Shown here: in pieces, positions 15,860 through 17,545 of the stretch
Position numbering within the stretch: position 1 is the stretch's first letter
How the letters are laid out: the number at the start of each line of letters is the position of its first letter
Source: Vairimorpha apis BRL 01
Taxonomy: Eukaryota; Microsporidia; Nosematidae
NCBI GenBank assembly: GCA_000447185.1
Contig: KE647281.1
Location: 1-17,545 of the forward strand
Length of the DNA: 17,545 bases
Direction of reading: 5' to 3'
Notes under the pieces: generated by a model
The model's input: only the letters and a program-made list of their open reading frames with translations
What the model was told of the DNA's origin: nothing
The model's database searches: none
Position numbers and translations under genes: made by a program

Positions 15860-16807
15860 TCAAGTCGTTTTATTTTTGTAGCGTGCGGAACAAGTTACCA
15901 CGCGGCTTTAAGTGTAAAAAATTTATTTGAAGAACTTGCTGAAATACCAATTTATATAGAAGTTGCTAGTGATTTTTTAGATAGAAAACCTCCAATAAAT
16001 CGAAATGATTGTTTATTTTTTATTTCTCAGAGCGGTGAAACAGCAGATAGTGTTATGGCCTTAAGATATTGTATAAAAGAAGGTGCTGCCACAGTAGGAA
16101 TAACAAATATTGTTGGAAGTACTATTTCTAGAGAAACACATTGTGGTGTTCACATAAACGCAGGTCCAGAAATAGGAGTAGCTTCTACGAAAGCTTTTAC
16201 TAGTCAATTTGTAGCTTTAGTTTTATTAGCTCTTCAGATTAGTCAAGATAATCTTTCTATGTTAAAAAGAAGACAAGAAATTATTTCTGAGCTTAAAAAT
16301 ATTCCAAATAAAATTGCCTATGCTTTGCAGATGGATGACAAAATAAAAGCATACGCTAGATCATTAAAAAATATTGATAATCTAATTCTTATTGGAAGAG
16401 GTTATCAATATCCAATTTGTCTTGAAGGAGCTTTAAAAATAAAAGAAATAACTTATATTCATTCTGAAGGAATAATGGCAGGGGAATTGAAACATGGTCC
16501 AATTGCTTTAGTAGACGAAAATTTATCGATGATTTTATTTGTAACACAAGATAAAAATTATGAAAAAACATGCAATGTTGTGCATCAAATAACTGCTAGA
16601 AATGGAAATCCAATGTTAATTTCAAATGAAGGTATAGATGGCTTAAGGGATTATAAGCATGTTTTTACAGTTCCAAATACTATAGATTGTTTACAGGGAA
16701 TATTAACAGTTATACCTATTCAATTATTATCATACCATTTAGCTGTTATTAGAGGATTTAATCCCGATTTTCCAAGAAATTTAGCTAAATCAGTTACCGT
16801 TGAATAA
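15860..16807 (+). CDS. GFA1: GFA1 fragment: complete isomerase (SIS) half, no frameshift
   Basis: 315 codons run uninterrupted from [17 protein letters not shown] to the natural stop after SVTVE. Both SIS domains are here: sugar-phosphate binding residues in CGTS and SQSGETADS, then [20 protein letters not shown] with the Schiff-base lysine region [13 protein letters not shown]. In isolation the first ATG in frame is at 16055, inside SIS domain 1, so a protein started there would lack the first sugar-binding loop. The clean reading contrasts with the seven shifts in the preceding 1.1 kb. Confidence 0.92.
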   Translation, partial: SSRFIFVACGTSYHAALSVKNLFEELAEIPIYIEVASDFLDRKPPINRNDCLFFISQSGETADSVMALRYCIKEGAATVGITNIVGSTISRETHCGVHINAGPEIGVASTKAFTSQFVALVLLALQISQDNLSMLKRRQEIISELKNIPNKIAYALQMDDKIKAYARSLKNIDNLILIGRGYQYPICLEGALKIKEITYIHSEGIMAGELKHGPIALVDENLSMILFVTQDKNYEKTCNVVHQITARNGNPMLISNEGIDGLRDYKHVFTVPNTIDCLQGILTVIPIQLLSYHLAVIRGFNPDFPRNLAKSVTVE

Positions 16808-17376
16808 ACATATTCGAAAATATTTGAAATTTTTTAGTTTTTTTTTAATTTACTTTTATCAAAAAAATGCATTTTTAAATTCCTAAAATTGTATTATAGA
16901 ATATTTTTTTAAATGTGAAAAAGTCAAATAAACATAAAAAAGTTTAATTTGTGATAAAAATAAATCTAAACTTTTATCGATTATATATAAAAAAACTATA
17001 AATCAATAAATATTTAATTTTTTATTAAATAAAACATTTATATTTGTAGATTTTATTTTAATTTATAAAAAAATAACATATTATTATTAAATTTATTAGT
17101 AAAATTTTTTTTGTCAATTTTTAACTTTTACATACCAAAAAACAAAAAATTTAAAAATAAAAAAAGAATTTATTTAAAATGTTTTTGCTAAATTATATAA
17201 TTTTCAAATATTAGATACCAATAAAATTAAAAAAATTTATTAATATAAAAAAATTTTTGTAAAAATTAATTTATGTATTTAACACAATAAAAAATGTTAA
17301 TATATAAATATAAATAATCAAATAATTTTTTTTAAAAACATTTTTGTTAAAAAATTAATTTTTACTTTATATTAAT
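16808..17376. other. AT-rich intergenic region
   Basis: About 570 bases between the converging ends of GFA1 and the gene at the right edge. I see only homopolymer-rich sequence suited to 3' ends and no gene, tRNA or repeat. Confidence 0.6.
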
Positions 17377-17545
17377 TTATTTGTGTGTTAATAACAATCG
17401 CAACAATTCAATTGCATTACTTCTTTTGCTAGGATTAAATACAATCATGTTAGAATATACTTCTACTAAGTTTTCATCTTTGATATATTGGTGTAAATAT
17501 TTTTTAATACCAAGAGCTGATGAGTTTAACAAATTTTACATCACA
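17377..17545 (-). CDS. C-terminal end of a possible CMGC-type protein kinase (cut by window edge)
   Basis: The minus strand has an open frame from 17535 to the TAA at 17377-17379. Its final part is LVEVYSNMIVFNPSKRSNAI followed by ELLRLLLTHK, with the form of kinase subdomain XI (L-x-x-M-L-x-F-x-P-x-x-R-x-x-A-x-E-x-L). The usual H-P-Y/F after the last helix is absent. Just upstream this frame meets a TAA (17536-17538), while another frame is open to the window edge and reads VKFVKLISS, which could be the preceding kinase helix, so a further frameshift near 17515-17535 is likely. The length visible is too short to name the family; a CK2- or CDK-like kinase is possible. Confidence 0.38.

Larger units (their letters stand above)
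14721..16807 (+). pseudogene. GFA1: Glucosamine-6-phosphate synthase (GFAT), full length but with seven frameshifts
   Basis: Makes glucosamine-6-phosphate from fructose-6-phosphate and glutamine, first step towards UDP-GlcNAc and spore-wall chitin. The start is fixed at 14721 by MCGIF: Cys2 is the N-terminal nucleophile of the glutaminase domain. Later landmarks: [55 protein letters not shown], then SIS isomerase domains with [45 protein letters not shown] and the canonical end [10 protein letters not shown]. Reading these blocks requires seven single-base shifts, all in A or T runs: extra T at 14731-14736; missing A at 14766-14771; missing A at 15110-15114; extra A at 15161-15164; extra A at 15231-15237; missing A at 15760-15764; missing A at 15854-15859. 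No active-site change was seen, so sequence error or very recent damage is likelier than old decay. Confidence 0.93.

Noticed and set aside
16389..16571. Minus-strand ORF of 60 codons within the GFA1 isomerase half
   Set aside because: Antisense shadow of an intact, conserved domain.

Overview
The window looks like a piece of a microsporidian nuclear genome. The base composition is extremely AT-rich. The genes encode shortened versions of eukaryotic housekeeping proteins: the rRNA methyltransferase Spb1, translation factor eIF5, soluble HMG-CoA reductase, a Cwc25-like splicing factor, a DUF155/Rmd1 protein, the Hsp90 co-chaperone Aha1 and glucosamine-6-phosphate synthase. Several genes have a C-rich (CCC) element within a few bases of the ATG, the arrangement reported for microsporidian genes with almost no 5' leader. 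No bacterial operon signals are present. Unlike the compact Encephalitozoon genomes, this stretch has long gene-poor AT deserts.

Layout. Positions 1-1200 hold the 5' end of SPB1 and an eIF5 gene, both on the minus strand. Positions 1200-3823 are a desert. HMG-CoA reductase lies at 3824-5077 (minus). A minus-strand group at 5807-6751 contains a 60-residue Cwc25-like protein, a U1-type zinc-finger protein split over two frames, and a 50-residue unknown protein. A plus-strand DUF155 gene lies at 7051-8051. Positions 8052-12436 are mostly empty and contain one of two identical tRNA-Lys(UUU) genes (10852-10923) and a GC-raised island near 9224-9370 that may be an RNA gene; the second tRNA copy is at 12437-12508. 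AHA1 (12647-13426) and a sliding-clamp gene resembling the checkpoint protein Rad1 (13460-14138) follow on the minus strand. GFA1 occupies 14721-16807 (plus). The right edge holds the end of what may be a protein kinase.

The genes cover mevalonate synthesis (HMG-CoA reductase), chitin-precursor synthesis for the spore wall (GFA1), translation start (eIF5, tRNA-Lys), rRNA modification (SPB1), splicing (Cwc25-like, zinc finger) and chaperone or checkpoint functions.

The most striking feature is that many genes are broken by single-base shifts in A or T runs. In three genes (eIF5, DUF155, Rad1-like) the break falls at the same in-frame string TTA AAA AAA, and a -1 shift restores the family sequence. 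GFA1 has seven shifts in its first half and none in its second. Base-calling or assembly error in homopolymers is the simplest explanation. Slippage of RNA polymerase or the ribosome at poly(A) tracts, known from AT-rich endosymbiont genomes, is the interesting alternative. An intact TTA AAA AAA in AHA1 shows that the string alone does not force a shift.
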